The notes below the pieces were generated by a model. It was not told the DNA's origin. It worked only from the letters and a program-made list of their open reading frames with translations, and did no database searches. A stretch of DNA of 64,000 nt from Candidatus Sulfidibacterium hydrothermale (GTDB lineage Bacteria > Bacteroidota > Bacteroidia > Bacteroidales > F082). The stretch lies in assembly GCF_020149915.1 (NCBI RefSeq), contig NZ_CP083760.1, positions 992,001 to 1,056,000 on the forward strand, in the 5' to 3' direction. A program made the translations under genes and the position numbers. The stretch's first letter is position 1. Each line of letters opens with the position of its first letter. Below, piece after piece: positions 33,101 through 45,649 of the stretch.

Positions 33101-34297
33101 TTATTTGTAAAGCAGGTATTTTTTCCTGATTTTTTCGAATTTTTTCAGGTCTTTTTTCCAGCTTTCGCGAATCTGTTTTTCGGTATAACCTTTTTCTATT
33201 TGCCATCGCAAACTGTCAGTCCCGGCCAACAAGTCGAACGATTTTCTGAAAAATGGATGTACATTCATGGCCGAAAGCTGATGATAAGCATCCAGCAGCC
33301 ATTTGAGTTCGATATGGCGCGGATTGTGGCGGTAGTTTTCGGCATAGGCTGTTAAATCTTTTCCGGTGCAGGTTTTTCCCTGCCATTTAGGATGCAGGCT
33401 TGCCCCCGGAATACTTCGCGGGGTGAAAGTGTAATTTCCCTTCATGCCCGGATATCCGTATATCTGGAACGGTTTATCGGTGCCCCGGCCTACGCTGACC
33501 ACTGTTCCTTCCAGAAAACAAAGCGAAGGATAAAGATATACGGCCTTCCAGTTTGGTAAATTGGGCGAAGGCTTTACGGGAAGTTTAACAATCAGATTAT
33601 GGGTGTATTTTTTCAAAGGGATAACAGTCAGCTGGCAGGTTTCGCCGTTTTTGAGCCAGTGCTCGCCGTTGACCATCCGGGCATATTCGCCAATGGTCAT
33701 TCCGTAAACCACCGGAATGGGATGCATGCCCACAAAAGATTTGTATTTGGGTTTCAATACCGGTCCGTCCACATAAAAACCGTTGGGGTTGGGCCGGTCG
33801 AGTACGATAATCGGAACGTGGTTTTCGGCACAGGCTTCCATCACCAGCGACAACGTGGAAATGTAAGTGTAAAACCGTGTTCCGACATCCTGTAAATCAA
33901 ACAACACGACATCAACACCTTTTAAATCTTCTACGGTGGGCTTCCGGTGTTTTCCGTAAAGCGAAACAATGGGAAGTCCGGTTTTTGCATCCCTGCCGTT
34001 GCCGATGTGCGCTCCGGCGCTTTTGTTTCCGCGAAAACCGTGTTCAGGACTAAAAATCTTTACGACCTCTATGCCTGACGACAGTAAGGTGTCCACAAGG
34101 TGGGTTTTTCCGATAATGGCACTTTGGTTGGCCACAACAGCCACTTTTTTCCCTTGTAACATCGGAAAATAAACACTGGTTTGTTCATCGCCGGTAACAA
34201 TGGAATGAAAATCGGTTAAAACCGGAAGGTGTTTTTGGGCAAATCCTGTGCTGGTAATCCAAAGCAACAGAACCAGGAATGCAGCAAATCGTTTCAT
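33101..34297 (-). CDS. DUF1343 (NamZ-type exo-beta-N-acetylmuramidase) exported protein
   Basis: A 398-residue protein with a signal peptide (MKRFAAFLVLLLWITSTGFA, cleavage after about residue 20). The DUF1343 domain is recognised by KVAVVANQSAIIGKTHLVDT, IFSPEHGFRG, VDVVLFDLQDVGTRFYTYIS, LDRPNPNGF and IPVVYGMTIGEYA. Members such as NamZ remove N-acetylmuramic acid from peptidoglycan fragments, so this protein probably takes part in cell-wall recycling or muropeptide scavenging in the periplasm. The conserved Glu in SPEHG and Asp in LFDLQDV fall where the family's active-site residues are. It is monocistronic, divergent from the permease gene at 34381. Confidence 0.9.
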   Translation of the reverse strand: MKRFAAFLVLLLWITSTGFAQKHLPVLTDFHSIVTGDEQTSVYFPMLQGKKVAVVANQSAIIGKTHLVDTLLSSGIEVVKIFSPEHGFRGNKSAGAHIGNGRDAKTGLPIVSLYGKHRKPTVEDLKGVDVVLFDLQDVGTRFYTYISTLSLVMEACAENHVPIIVLDRPNPNGFYVDGPVLKPKYKSFVGMHPIPVVYGMTIGEYARMVNGEHWLKNGETCQLTVIPLKKYTHNLIVKLPVKPSPNLPNWKAVYLYPSLCFLEGTVVSVGRGTDKPFQIYGYPGMKGNYTFTPRSIPGASLHPKWQGKTCTGKDLTAYAENYRHNPRHIELKWLLDAYHQLSAMNVHPFFRKSFDLLAGTDSLRWQIEKGYTEKQIRESWKKDLKKFEKIRKKYLLYK

Positions 34298-34380
34298 AAA
34301 AACAGGCTTTTCTTTCGGACAAATGTAATAAACTCTGTTATGGAAAAGCAGGAAATGATAATTTTGTAAAAAATTCTGTT

Positions 34381-35607
34381 TTGAACGTCGCTTATTTCAT
34401 TGCCAAACGTATTGCCCCCGGACGCACCGAAGCTTATGCGCGTCCTGTGGTGCGTATTGCGGTGGTGAGCGTGGCGCTCGGCCTGATGTTAATGATTATT
34501 TCCGTAGCTATTGTCACCGGATTTAAACATTCGGTCAGCCGAAAAGTAACAGGTTTTGCTGCTCCGCTGCAAATTGTTGCTTTTACCCGCAACGAATCGT
34601 TGGAACAAAGTCCTGTTACGTTGGATAACAAATTTTTAAAAAGGCTGCGGAATAATCCGGAAATTACGCATATCCAGTTTACGGCCCAAAAAGGTGGTGT
34701 TTTAAAAACCAAAGACCAGATTCAGGGGGTTGTGCTCAAAGGAGTTGGCCCGCATTATGACTGGAGTTTCTTTAAAAAAAACCTGATTTCCGGGAAACTG
34801 CCTGATGTCCGGGGAAATAAGCCGGGAAAACAGATCCTGATTTCCGGGAAACTGGCCAGACGACTCCGCCTTCACACCGGCGATGGGGTGAGAATATGGT
34901 TTATCGGCAAAAATGCCACGGAAGCTCTCGGCCGGAAATTGGTTATCAGTGGAATTTATGCTACGGGAATTGAAGATTTCGATAACCGTTTTTTGATTGG
35001 CGATCTGCGGCAAATTCAGCATCTTAACGGATGGAAACCCAATCAGGTGGGGAGTATTGAATTGGAAGTCAATGATTTTAAAAAGCTTAAAGCCATCGCT
35101 CAAAATATTTATAGTAGTATCCCGTATAATTTAAACATCAATACGATATACGATCAGTACCCGGAAATTTTTAACTGGCTCGATTTATTGGATACGAATG
35201 TGGCTGTCATTCTTATTTTGATGATTTTGGTTGCGGGTGTAACCATGATCTCCACCCTGTTTATTTTAATTATTGAACGGACGGCCATGGTCGGATTGCT
35301 GAAAACGCTTGGTGCGGGAAATCGTACGATTCAAAAGATCTTTCTGTATAAAGCAGCTTATATTATCAGCTGGGGAATGTTTTGGGGAAATGTGCTGGGG
35401 CTGACTTTCTATTTTATTCAGTTTTATTTCCGGATTTTCAAATTAGACCCGGTAAATTATTATGTGTCTTATGTTCCGGTAGAATTGTCGTTATCTAATT
35501 TTTTGCTGCTGAATGCCGGAACTTTTCTGCTTTGTCTTCTTATTCTTGTTTTTCCGTCATTTTACATTGTGCGCATACAACCGGCACGAGCTTTGCGATA
35601 TGAGTAA
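34381..35607 (+). CDS. FtsX/LolC-type ABC permease
   Basis: A 408-residue permease of the MacB/LolCE superfamily. One helix at about residues 27-47 is followed by a periplasmic MacB_PCD-like domain (about 50-265) and three C-terminal helices (about 275-400) with the typical ERTAMVGLLKTLGAGNRTIQ coupling segment. It ends in PARALRYE, the usual C-terminal tail. The start is TTG at 34381; no ATG suits the family alignment (FIAKRIAPG). In LolCDE it would extract lipoproteins from the inner membrane. No partner ATPase gene is adjacent, so LolD must be encoded elsewhere. It is divergent from the NamZ-type gene. Confidence 0.87.
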   Translation: MNVAYFIAKRIAPGRTEAYARPVVRIAVVSVALGLMLMIISVAIVTGFKHSVSRKVTGFAAPLQIVAFTRNESLEQSPVTLDNKFLKRLRNNPEITHIQFTAQKGGVLKTKDQIQGVVLKGVGPHYDWSFFKKNLISGKLPDVRGNKPGKQILISGKLARRLRLHTGDGVRIWFIGKNATEALGRKLVISGIYATGIEDFDNRFLIGDLRQIQHLNGWKPNQVGSIELEVNDFKKLKAIAQNIYSSIPYNLNINTIYDQYPEIFNWLDLLDTNVAVILILMILVAGVTMISTLFILIIERTAMVGLLKTLGAGNRTIQKIFLYKAAYIISWGMFWGNVLGLTFYFIQFYFRIFKLDPVNYYVSYVPVELSLSNFLLLNAGTFLLCLLILVFPSFYIVRIQPARALRYE

Positions 35608-35643
35608 AAGCTAAAAAAGGTAAGTTTACCTCCTAATAATCCT

Positions 35644-35651
35644 TATTTTTG
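35644..35651 (+). promoter_or_regulatory. Candidate -7 element for the TolB-like lipoprotein gene
   Basis: TATTTTTG fits TAnnTTTG and lies 31 bases upstream of the ATG at 35683. The sequence at the expected -33 position is not a good TTTG match. Confidence 0.45.
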
Positions 35652-35682
35652 CCTGTAGGAATCGTACTAACCCCTTTGACAA

Positions 35683-36798
35683 ATGAAAAACCTTTTTTAC
35701 GCTTTTGCAGGAACGATTATGGCTTTATTGTCTTTTACGGCCTGTAATCAAGTTCAGCATTCGCATCATCAGGATTCTGCTGCACTTACTCCGGATACCA
35801 TAATTCACTATCCTCAGGAAAAACATCTGGCCCATGTAAAACAGCTTACTTTTGGCGGTGACAATGCCGAAGCTTATTTTAGTTTTGATGATAAAATGAT
35901 TTCGTTTCAGGCAAAAAATAAGGCCTGGGGCTCCCTTTGCGATCAGATTTATTATTTCCGTTTTGCCGATGGTGATATGAAAGATACCATCCCGACGTTA
36001 CTCAGTAACGGATTAGGGCGGACGACCTGTTCGTTTTTTATGCCGGGCGACACGTCGGTGCTATATGCTTCTACCCGGTCGGGTGGCGATGCCTGTCCGC
36101 CCGAACCCAAAAAACGAAAAGACGGAAAATATGTCTGGCCGATTTACGAAGATTTTGATATTTATGTGGCTAACCTGAAAGGACAGTTGATCGATACGCT
36201 TATCAAACATCCGGGCTACGATGCCGAAGCCACTGTTTCCCCTCAGGGCGACAAAATTGTGTTTACTTCCGACCGGTCGGGTGATTTAGAACTTTACACC
36301 TGCGATATCGACGGCAGTCATGTGCATCAGGTTACTCATCAGCTTGGTTATGATGGCGGTGCCTTTTTTTCGCCGGATGGCAAAATGCTTGTATTCCGTG
36401 CTTCGCGTCCCAAAACGCCGGAAGAGATTAAAACGTACAAACAACTGCTGAAGCAACATTTGGTGATGCCTACCCAAATGGAAATTTACACCTGCAATGT
36501 GGACGGCAGCAACCTGAAACAGGTTACCCATCTTGGAAAAGCCAACTGGGCGCCTTATTTTACACCGGACGGCAAACATATTATTTTTAGTTCCAATTTT
36601 GCCGGAACCCGTGGTTTTGATTTCAATTTGTACATGTGCGACCTTGACGGGAAACATCTTGAACGGATTACTTACGACAACACTTTTGATGCTTTTCCGA
36701 TGTTTTCGTATGATGGAAAAAAACTCATATTTTCATCCAGCCGGAACAATCGTAATCAACATGGAATTAACCTTTTTATTGCTGACTGGAAGCCCTGA
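35683..36798 (+). CDS. TolB-like PD40 beta-propeller lipoprotein
   Basis: A 371-residue exported protein with a lipoprotein-type signal (MKNLFYAFAGTIMALLSFTAC, lipidated Cys21). The rest is a series of PD40/WD40-like blades, with repeats such as YDAEATVSPQGDKIVFTSDR, YDGGAFFSPDGKMLVFRAS, NWAPYFTPDGKHIIFSSN and DAFPMFSYDGKKLIFSSS, each ending in a strand that starts the next blade (DLELYTCDIDGS). The propeller resembles TolB but stands alone, outside a tol-pal cluster. It may bind peptidoglycan-associated partners or oligosaccharides; the ligand cannot be read. It is followed by the ProX gene 38 bases later. Confidence 0.88.
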   Translation: MKNLFYAFAGTIMALLSFTACNQVQHSHHQDSAALTPDTIIHYPQEKHLAHVKQLTFGGDNAEAYFSFDDKMISFQAKNKAWGSLCDQIYYFRFADGDMKDTIPTLLSNGLGRTTCSFFMPGDTSVLYASTRSGGDACPPEPKKRKDGKYVWPIYEDFDIYVANLKGQLIDTLIKHPGYDAEATVSPQGDKIVFTSDRSGDLELYTCDIDGSHVHQVTHQLGYDGGAFFSPDGKMLVFRASRPKTPEEIKTYKQLLKQHLVMPTQMEIYTCNVDGSNLKQVTHLGKANWAPYFTPDGKHIIFSSNFAGTRGFDFNLYMCDLDGKHLERITYDNTFDAFPMFSYDGKKLIFSSSRNNRNQHGINLFIADWKP

Positions 36799-36836
36799 AA
36801 GAAAATTTTTTCAAAGAATAATAGTTGAATAAAAAA

Positions 36837-37349
36837 ATGAATCGAGAAGAAAACAGAAAAAAAGTATTGGATTATCTTGAAAAACTGAATATTCCGTACG
36901 AAATATATGAACATCCTCCGTTGGATACCATCGAAATTGCCCTGCAATACTGGAAAGATATTGATGCCACACATTGTAAGAATTTGTTCTTCAGAAATCA
37001 TAAAGGAAACCGGCATTATCTGGTAATTATTAAAGATACCACGCCGTTTGATATTCATAGTCTCGAAAAGCAATTGCATCAGGGAAAATTGAGCTTTGCT
37101 TCTGAAAAACGGCTGGTGAAATATCTTGGGGTAAAACCCGGCTCGGTTTCGTTATTTGGGTTGATTAATGATGAAGAGCATCATGTATATGTATTTTTGG
37201 ATGAGCAATTGCAACAGGCCGATAAAATCAGTTTTCATCCGAATGATAATACGGCCAGTGTGGTAATTGCTTTTTCGGATGCCATGAAATTTTTAAAAGA
37301 ACGACAAAACGGGTATGAATTTATTAATCCCATGCCTGTAAAATCATAA
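36837..37349 (+). CDS. ProX-type prolyl-tRNA editing domain protein (YbaK/EbsC family)
   Basis: A 170-residue stand-alone editing domain, with the start at the ATG at 36837 (an in-frame TTG at 36825 is the alternative). It matches the Ala-tRNA(Pro) deacylase branch: IPYEIYEHPPLDTIE, CKNLFFRNHKGNRHYLVII, then KLSFASEKRLVKYLGVKPGS and VSLFGLINDEEH. These proteins hydrolyse alanine mischarged on tRNA-Pro in trans. It lies between the TolB-like gene and arcA, 14 bases before arcA, and may be co-transcribed with it. No metabolic link to arginine deiminase is obvious. Confidence 0.9.
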   Translation: MNREENRKKVLDYLEKLNIPYEIYEHPPLDTIEIALQYWKDIDATHCKNLFFRNHKGNRHYLVIIKDTTPFDIHSLEKQLHQGKLSFASEKRLVKYLGVKPGSVSLFGLINDEEHHVYVFLDEQLQQADKISFHPNDNTASVVIAFSDAMKFLKERQNGYEFINPMPVKS

Positions 37350-37363
37350 AAACAAAAAAACAG

Positions 37364-38635
37364 ATGGACAAAATAACAGTAAGCGTAAACTCAGAGATTG
37401 GAAAAATCAAAGGTGTTATTGTGCATACGCCGGGTGCCGAAGTGGAAAATATGACCCCGGAAAATGCAGAAAGAGCCTTGTATAGCGACATTCTTAATTT
37501 GAGTGTGGCCATTCCTGAATACAATGAATTTTTAGGCGTTCTCCAGAAACAAACATCGGTTTTTGAAGTAACCGATTTGTTGCAGACCGTGCTTGAAAAT
37601 GATACGGTAAGAAAAGATCTTATTGGCAAGGTTTGTGAACATGAACGCCATTCGCAAAAGCGGTTTCAGTTGTGCGATACATTACAGGAAATGCCGGCAC
37701 GTGTGTTGGCCCGTAAACTGATTACCGGGGTGGAAATGCAAAAAAACAATCTGACCAGTTTTTTGGATGACGAACGGTTCTCGTTAAGTCCGTTGCCCAA
37801 TTTCTTCTTTACCCGCGATGCCAGTTTTTCTGTGGGTAATGGCGTAATGATCAGTAAAATGGCTAATGCTGTCCGTGACCGGGAAGCTTTAATTATGGAA
37901 ACCATTTTTTCTACTCATCCGTTGTTCGAGACAGCGGTGGTCAATCCGGTAGAGCAATTTGACAACAGCGGCAGGGCAACCATTGAAGGGGGCGATGTCC
38001 AGGTGGCTCGCGATGACGTATTGGTGATTGGTACAGGCGATCGTACTACCACGCAGGGAATCGATAGCATGATTGAGTACCTGAAAACAAAACCGGGAAC
38101 AAAACATATTTTGGCTCAGGAACTGCCTTATAAACCAGAGTCGTTCATTCATCTGGATATGACCTTTACTTTTCTTGACAAAGATCAGTGTATGGTTTTT
38201 GAACCGTTGATATTGAATTCTTCGCGTTATCTGACTATTCATATTGTGATTGACGGCGATAAAGTTTCAAAAATTAAGGAAGAACGCAGCTTGCTGCATG
38301 CCTTGCGCAAACTGGGTATTGATATGGAGCCGGTAAGCTGTGGCGGTAACAAAGACCTTTATTTTCAGGAACGTGAACAATGGCAGAGCGGGGCAAACTT
38401 TTTTGCAATGGAACCCGGAAAAGTGATTGGATATGAGCGGAATGTACATACCATTGAAAATATGAACCGTCATGGCTTTGAAATTATAAAAGCGGCTGAC
38501 GTAATCAGCGGAAAAGTAAACCTGGATGATTATAAAAAAGTAGTCGTTACCATCAAGGGCAATGAGCTTTCGCGGGGCGGCGGTGGTGCCCGGTGTATGA
38601 CCATGCCGGTGGCCAGAGAAAAAGTCAACTGGTAG
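37364..38635 (+). CDS. arcA: Arginine deiminase
   Basis: A 423-residue enzyme of the guanidino-group-modifying family that converts arginine to citrulline and ammonia, the first step of the fermentative ADI pathway. The active-site motifs are in place: MTPENAERALYSDIL, FFTRDASFSVGN (Asp of the pair), AEGGDV-like IEGGDVQVA, HLDMTFTF, and the nucleophile Cys411 in the C-terminal GGGGARCMTMP. Its partners arcB and arcC are not in the window, so the ATP-forming step must be encoded elsewhere, or the product is used otherwise. It is followed after ~50 bases by ligA. Confidence 0.95.
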   Translation: MDKITVSVNSEIGKIKGVIVHTPGAEVENMTPENAERALYSDILNLSVAIPEYNEFLGVLQKQTSVFEVTDLLQTVLENDTVRKDLIGKVCEHERHSQKRFQLCDTLQEMPARVLARKLITGVEMQKNNLTSFLDDERFSLSPLPNFFFTRDASFSVGNGVMISKMANAVRDREALIMETIFSTHPLFETAVVNPVEQFDNSGRATIEGGDVQVARDDVLVIGTGDRTTTQGIDSMIEYLKTKPGTKHILAQELPYKPESFIHLDMTFTFLDKDQCMVFEPLILNSSRYLTIHIVIDGDKVSKIKEERSLLHALRKLGIDMEPVSCGGNKDLYFQEREQWQSGANFFAMEPGKVIGYERNVHTIENMNRHGFEIIKAADVISGKVNLDDYKKVVVTIKGNELSRGGGGARCMTMPVAREKVNW

Positions 38636-38647
38636 ATTTTTCATTGA

Positions 38648-42038
<3,391 letters not shown>

Positions 42039-42059
42039 AAATTCAAGAAATGGCCGTTT

Positions 42060-42091
42060 CACTTTTCAGGTCGGCCTAGACCTGAAAAGTG
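42060..42091. repeat. Palindromic stem-loop, copy 1 of 3
   Basis: Perfect 13-bp arms (42060-42072 and 42079-42091) around a 6-base loop, CACTTTTCAGGTC-ggccta- then its complement. Pairing extends by six more bases past a 2-base bulge. It lies 22 bases after the exonuclease stop and could act as a terminator for both converging genes. Related stem-loops occur at 49819-49850 and 49891-49922. Confidence 0.7.
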
Positions 42092-42208
42092 GGAAACGTA
42101 AAAGTTACCGGTTTTTTAAAAGTTTTGAAGATACAGCGCGTTTTCAGCCTTACGGCACAAATGCAGACGAATGGGGAAGATAAAGTTTATTGTTTAGTCG
42201 GGGATATC

Positions 42209-43159
42209 TTATCGCTTGATTTTTCCGGGTAGAGTAAATTCATATCGTTTTCCCAACATTTTTGTATTGACAAACCGGTTAGCCCGGCGAACGCTCAGGA
42301 ACAATTCCCAGATAAATTTATCTTCTTTATAGAATTTTTTTACTTCTTTTTCTGTTATGGGCTGGCTTTGAAGTAAATCATCGTTTTCTTTATTGATAAC
42401 TTCTATCCACAACGGAATTAATTCCGGTTTTTGCTCTTTATACAGATTGGCCGTCAGGTCAATAGCGGTTAACCGGAAATTGTAAAAGCGATCCATCACA
42501 TCCTGCAGGAAAAATTTGCGCAAAACCGGACGTATAAAGGGTGGGGCACTTTGTAAAAACAAAAGAGGATTCATCTGTTCTATTCCGTTTTTCCGGATAA
42601 AAGGAGTACTGGTGTCAAGATACAATAATTTGGATGTAGCCTGAAAGGGAGCTCCCGGACGATAACCGGTAAGCGACCAGTTGGATATTTGCGAATCCAT
42701 TCCAAGTCGCAGCGTATCGGTGTTGTGCTCCCAGAGTTCGCGCATCCTGGTCAGCACCATTCGCAACAGCAGCAGACTTTCTTCCGGACGACATGTTTGA
42801 ATAACTTTATTTCCCACAGTTTCTGCAGGTAATTGTTTCTGACTAAGATAAGCCACAAACCGGTTTTTTCCTTTCACAACAAACCCATCGCTTTCCGGTG
42901 TTTCAACTCCTGCCGCACGTAGCAAACGGTTGTATTCCAAATATAAGTCGCAATAATCAGCAGCTTCTTTTTTGGAAGAAAACAGCGGCAGACGCTTGAA
43001 AGCCTTTCCTGCAACTGCCGATTCCGGAAAAGCCACCACCGTGCTGATTTCGCCATATCCCAGTACAGTTACCGGAACCGGTGAGTTTTCAATATGTGCC
43101 GGATCAAAACGATCTTCGAATACCTGTAAAAATTTTATTGTTTCTTCCTGGCTCGCCAT
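42209..43159 (-). CDS. Kinase-like protein of unknown function (DUF6206-like)
   Basis: A 316-residue protein I can place only approximately; it may belong to DUF6206. It reads like a degenerate phosphotransferase/protein-kinase fold: a glycine-rich turn VLGYGEISTVVAF, a lysine strand AGKAFKRLPLF, a catalytic-loop-like stretch GMDSQISNWSL, and a DFG-like strand KLLYLDTSTPF. The usual HxDxxxxN histidine is absent, so catalysis is uncertain. It follows the class III aminotransferase gene on the same strand by 12 bases, which suggests that the two act together, perhaps with the kinase-like protein recognising the amine substrate or product. Confidence 0.6.
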   Translation of the reverse strand: MASQEETIKFLQVFEDRFDPAHIENSPVPVTVLGYGEISTVVAFPESAVAGKAFKRLPLFSSKKEAADYCDLYLEYNRLLRAAGVETPESDGFVVKGKNRFVAYLSQKQLPAETVGNKVIQTCRPEESLLLLRMVLTRMRELWEHNTDTLRLGMDSQISNWSLTGYRPGAPFQATSKLLYLDTSTPFIRKNGIEQMNPLLFLQSAPPFIRPVLRKFFLQDVMDRFYNFRLTAIDLTANLYKEQKPELIPLWIEVINKENDDLLQSQPITEKEVKKFYKEDKFIWELFLSVRRANRFVNTKMLGKRYEFTLPGKIKR

Positions 43160-43171
43160 GATGTGTATGAT

Positions 43172-44449
43172 TTAAAAAAGGTGATCAATAAATTCTTTAA
43201 TTCCGAAAGCCACACTGTAAAACTTTAATTTGGAAACAGCCTTGTCGATTTTTGCCAGTATTTCGTCGGCCTGTTCTTTTGTTATGATTAAGGGAGGCAG
43301 CAATTGACAAACGTGCATGTCGTTATTGGAATAAAGAGAAAACATCCCTGATTCGTAAGCTGCTTTGGTAAATAAAAGCCCATGTTTTTCTTTGTAAAAT
43401 TCAATGCCAGCCATCAATCCAAGTTGTCGAAAGTTTTTGATGGTTTTGGGGTGTTTCTTTTTGAGCTTTTCAAAGCCGGTGTGTAAGTAGTCTGCTATTT
43501 TATTGACATGTTCCAGAAAGGATGGGGCGGCACTGATTTCAAGGACTTTCATAGCAACTTCTGCTCCGATTTCCGAACCGCCAAAGGTGCTGACGTGGAT
43601 AAAAGGATGTTGGTTGAAGAAAGACTCCAACGGTTCACGAAAAACGGTTGCCGTAATGGGATAGATTCCTCCGGACAATCCTTTTCCGAGTACTACAATA
43701 TCCGGTAGAATATCATAATGTTCAAAAGCCCAGAGTTTTCCGGTTCTTCCTAACCCGGTCTGAACTTCGTCGATAATCATGAGCGTGTGGGTTTGAGAAC
43801 AGCGTTTTCGCAGGGCCTGCATGTATTTTTTGTCGGGAATAGCAATGCCCAGTGTGGCGGGAATGGTTTCCATGATGAATGCGGCAGTATCCTCAGTAAT
43901 TTCTTTGTAAGCCGCTTCAAGGTTTCCAAAAGGAATTTGAACAAAATCCGGGCTGTTTTTCCCGAAAGGAGCGCGGTATTGTTCGTCACCGGTAGCAAGA
44001 GCAAGACCGGTGTGCCCGTGATACCCGCCTTTTAAACTGACAATTTTTTGTTTTCCGGTATAACCGCGGGCCAGTTTGATGGCCAGGTCAACAGCTTCGC
44101 CGCCTCCTACACCAAATACTGTATAGTTTAAGTCTCCGGGCATCAGTGAAGCAATTTTTTTAGCCAATTTTGCCCGCTGACTGCTGATAAAATGATGATT
44201 GCCGATATCGAATTTTTCTGTGGCCCGGATAAGTGTTTCAATGATTTGCGGATTACGATGACCGAGATTAAAAACTCCCCCGTTGCAGTGACAGTTCAAC
44301 AGCCTTTTTTTGCCATCCACATCGGTCATATATATTCCCTGCCGTTCGCCCATGACAAAAGGCATGCGGTACTTTTTGTACAGGGCTACTTTGCCTGAAG
44401 AAACATGGTTTTTGAAATCTTCGATAATTTGCTTTTTTCTCGGTTTCAT
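43172..44449 (-). CDS. Class III PLP-dependent aminotransferase
   Basis: A 425-residue class III aminotransferase (ornithine/acetylornithine/4-aminobutyrate superfamily). The PLP lysine is Lys256 in VVLGKGLSGGIYPIT and the cofactor aspartate is Asp227 in MIIDEVQTGLGRTGK. The phosphate-binding pattern FGVGGGEAVDLAIKLAR and the GGYHGHTGLAL loop are also in place. Substrate specificity cannot be read; the absence of other arginine genes nearby argues against a simple ArgD. It is co-directional with, and 12 bases before, the kinase-like gene. The 283 bases upstream (44450-44732) hold no recognisable gene. Confidence 0.9.
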   Translation of the reverse strand: MKPRKKQIIEDFKNHVSSGKVALYKKYRMPFVMGERQGIYMTDVDGKKRLLNCHCNGGVFNLGHRNPQIIETLIRATEKFDIGNHHFISSQRAKLAKKIASLMPGDLNYTVFGVGGGEAVDLAIKLARGYTGKQKIVSLKGGYHGHTGLALATGDEQYRAPFGKNSPDFVQIPFGNLEAAYKEITEDTAAFIMETIPATLGIAIPDKKYMQALRKRCSQTHTLMIIDEVQTGLGRTGKLWAFEHYDILPDIVVLGKGLSGGIYPITATVFREPLESFFNQHPFIHVSTFGGSEIGAEVAMKVLEISAAPSFLEHVNKIADYLHTGFEKLKKKHPKTIKNFRQLGLMAGIEFYKEKHGLLFTKAAYESGMFSLYSNNDMHVCQLLPPLIITKEQADEILAKIDKAVSKLKFYSVAFGIKEFIDHLF

Positions 44450-44732
44450 GACATTAATTTTTTAAGGTCTGTTCATATGGGCAAACTGCAGGAAACAGTG
44501 CTTTGTTTCGGAAAGGAGATGGGGCCGCGAAAAGTACATTTCGCAATTTTGTCCGGTAAGAATAAGAAAATCGATTACTCATAACCTGGTTTTGTTGGCT
44601 AATTTATAATACTTTACCATGAAAACCAAGTAATTTGCCGGTTTTTACCGAAAATCTTTCTTCTGTTTTAAACAAGGGGAAAACAGCCGTTTTGTTTTGG
44701 ATGGTCGCTTTGTACACAAAATAGTGAAACGG

Positions 44733-45536
44733 TTATTTCTCTACTTTCTCCAATTGTTTTTGTTTATCGCCGGAAAGATTCGTTTTGTTGAAATCCCGGC
44801 TTTCGGATAGGACCATATAAAAACCGGTGAGTTTTTCCATCTTCAGCGTAACATTTTGCATGCGACAGGCCAAAACATGTCCGCCGGCTTTGCGGTCGGC
44901 CGTAATAAAATGGAAATGAAACTCCGGAACATTGATGCCTTTGATATAATCAGGGCACCAAAAACCAATCATTGTCCCTTTTACCTGATGAAATTCAAAT
45001 ACTTTTTGATGTTTTACCACTTCTGTTAACGGCGGATAAGGTTTGTGTTGTCCGGGCACGCTTCGGGTTTTGATGTAGGTAAAAGTTCCGTCAATACGAA
45101 AAGCATAAAAAATGTTTTTTGCCGGCATCTGTTTTTCAAGAACACTTTTCAGCTGCTCATAGTTTTTAATCGAATCGGTTATTTTAAAAGCAGTATCCGG
45201 TTTGAAAAATACCACTTCGGCAAAGGGGGTTCTCATGGTATCAGGAATCCGGTAAGCTTTCCCATCGGTTTTTATCTGATAAAACTTTCCGTCCAGTCCA
45301 ATCATTTCACCGTCCAAACGGTTGACTGTTCCTAATCCCATGTTGCCGTGTTGCGACAATGTTTTAAATGTGGTGTTTCCGTTGTACACGCCCGCAAGAA
45401 GCGCATTGATGGTAGAGGTTTGGAAAAAAACTTTTTGTGGATGAGCTGTTCTTTGTTGGGGAGAAACGCATCCTGAAAACGGAAGAATAGCCAATCCCAG
45501 TAAAAAAATGAGTGTAGCAGGTGTAAATTTTTTCAT
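44733..45536 (-). CDS. Acetolactate decarboxylase with lipoprotein signal
   Basis: A 267-residue protein whose core is alpha-acetolactate decarboxylase, which converts acetolactate to acetoin. The family motifs are GLGTVNRLDGEMIGLDGKFY and the zinc site in PEFHFHFITADRKAGGH, where the three histidines have the 2- and 11-residue spacing of the Brevibacillus enzyme. Unlike the classical cytoplasmic enzymes it begins with a lipoprotein signal, MKKFTPATLIFLLGLAILPF followed by SGC, so the protein should be lipidated at about Cys23 and sit outside the cytoplasm. No acetolactate synthase is encoded nearby. It stands alone on the minus strand. Confidence 0.9.
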   Translation of the reverse strand: MKKFTPATLIFLLGLAILPFSGCVSPQQRTAHPQKVFFQTSTINALLAGVYNGNTTFKTLSQHGNMGLGTVNRLDGEMIGLDGKFYQIKTDGKAYRIPDTMRTPFAEVVFFKPDTAFKITDSIKNYEQLKSVLEKQMPAKNIFYAFRIDGTFTYIKTRSVPGQHKPYPPLTEVVKHQKVFEFHQVKGTMIGFWCPDYIKGINVPEFHFHFITADRKAGGHVLACRMQNVTLKMEKLTGFYMVLSESRDFNKTNLSGDKQKQLEKVEK

Positions 45537-45649
45537 GATGAACGATTTTACAGGAACCAGACTTAGTTTTTGATTTTATGGTGTAAAAGTAAAAAATTAT
45601 ACTTGTTTTTCCATTTGTTAGAAAATTGAATGCGAAAGGTTTCGGTAAC

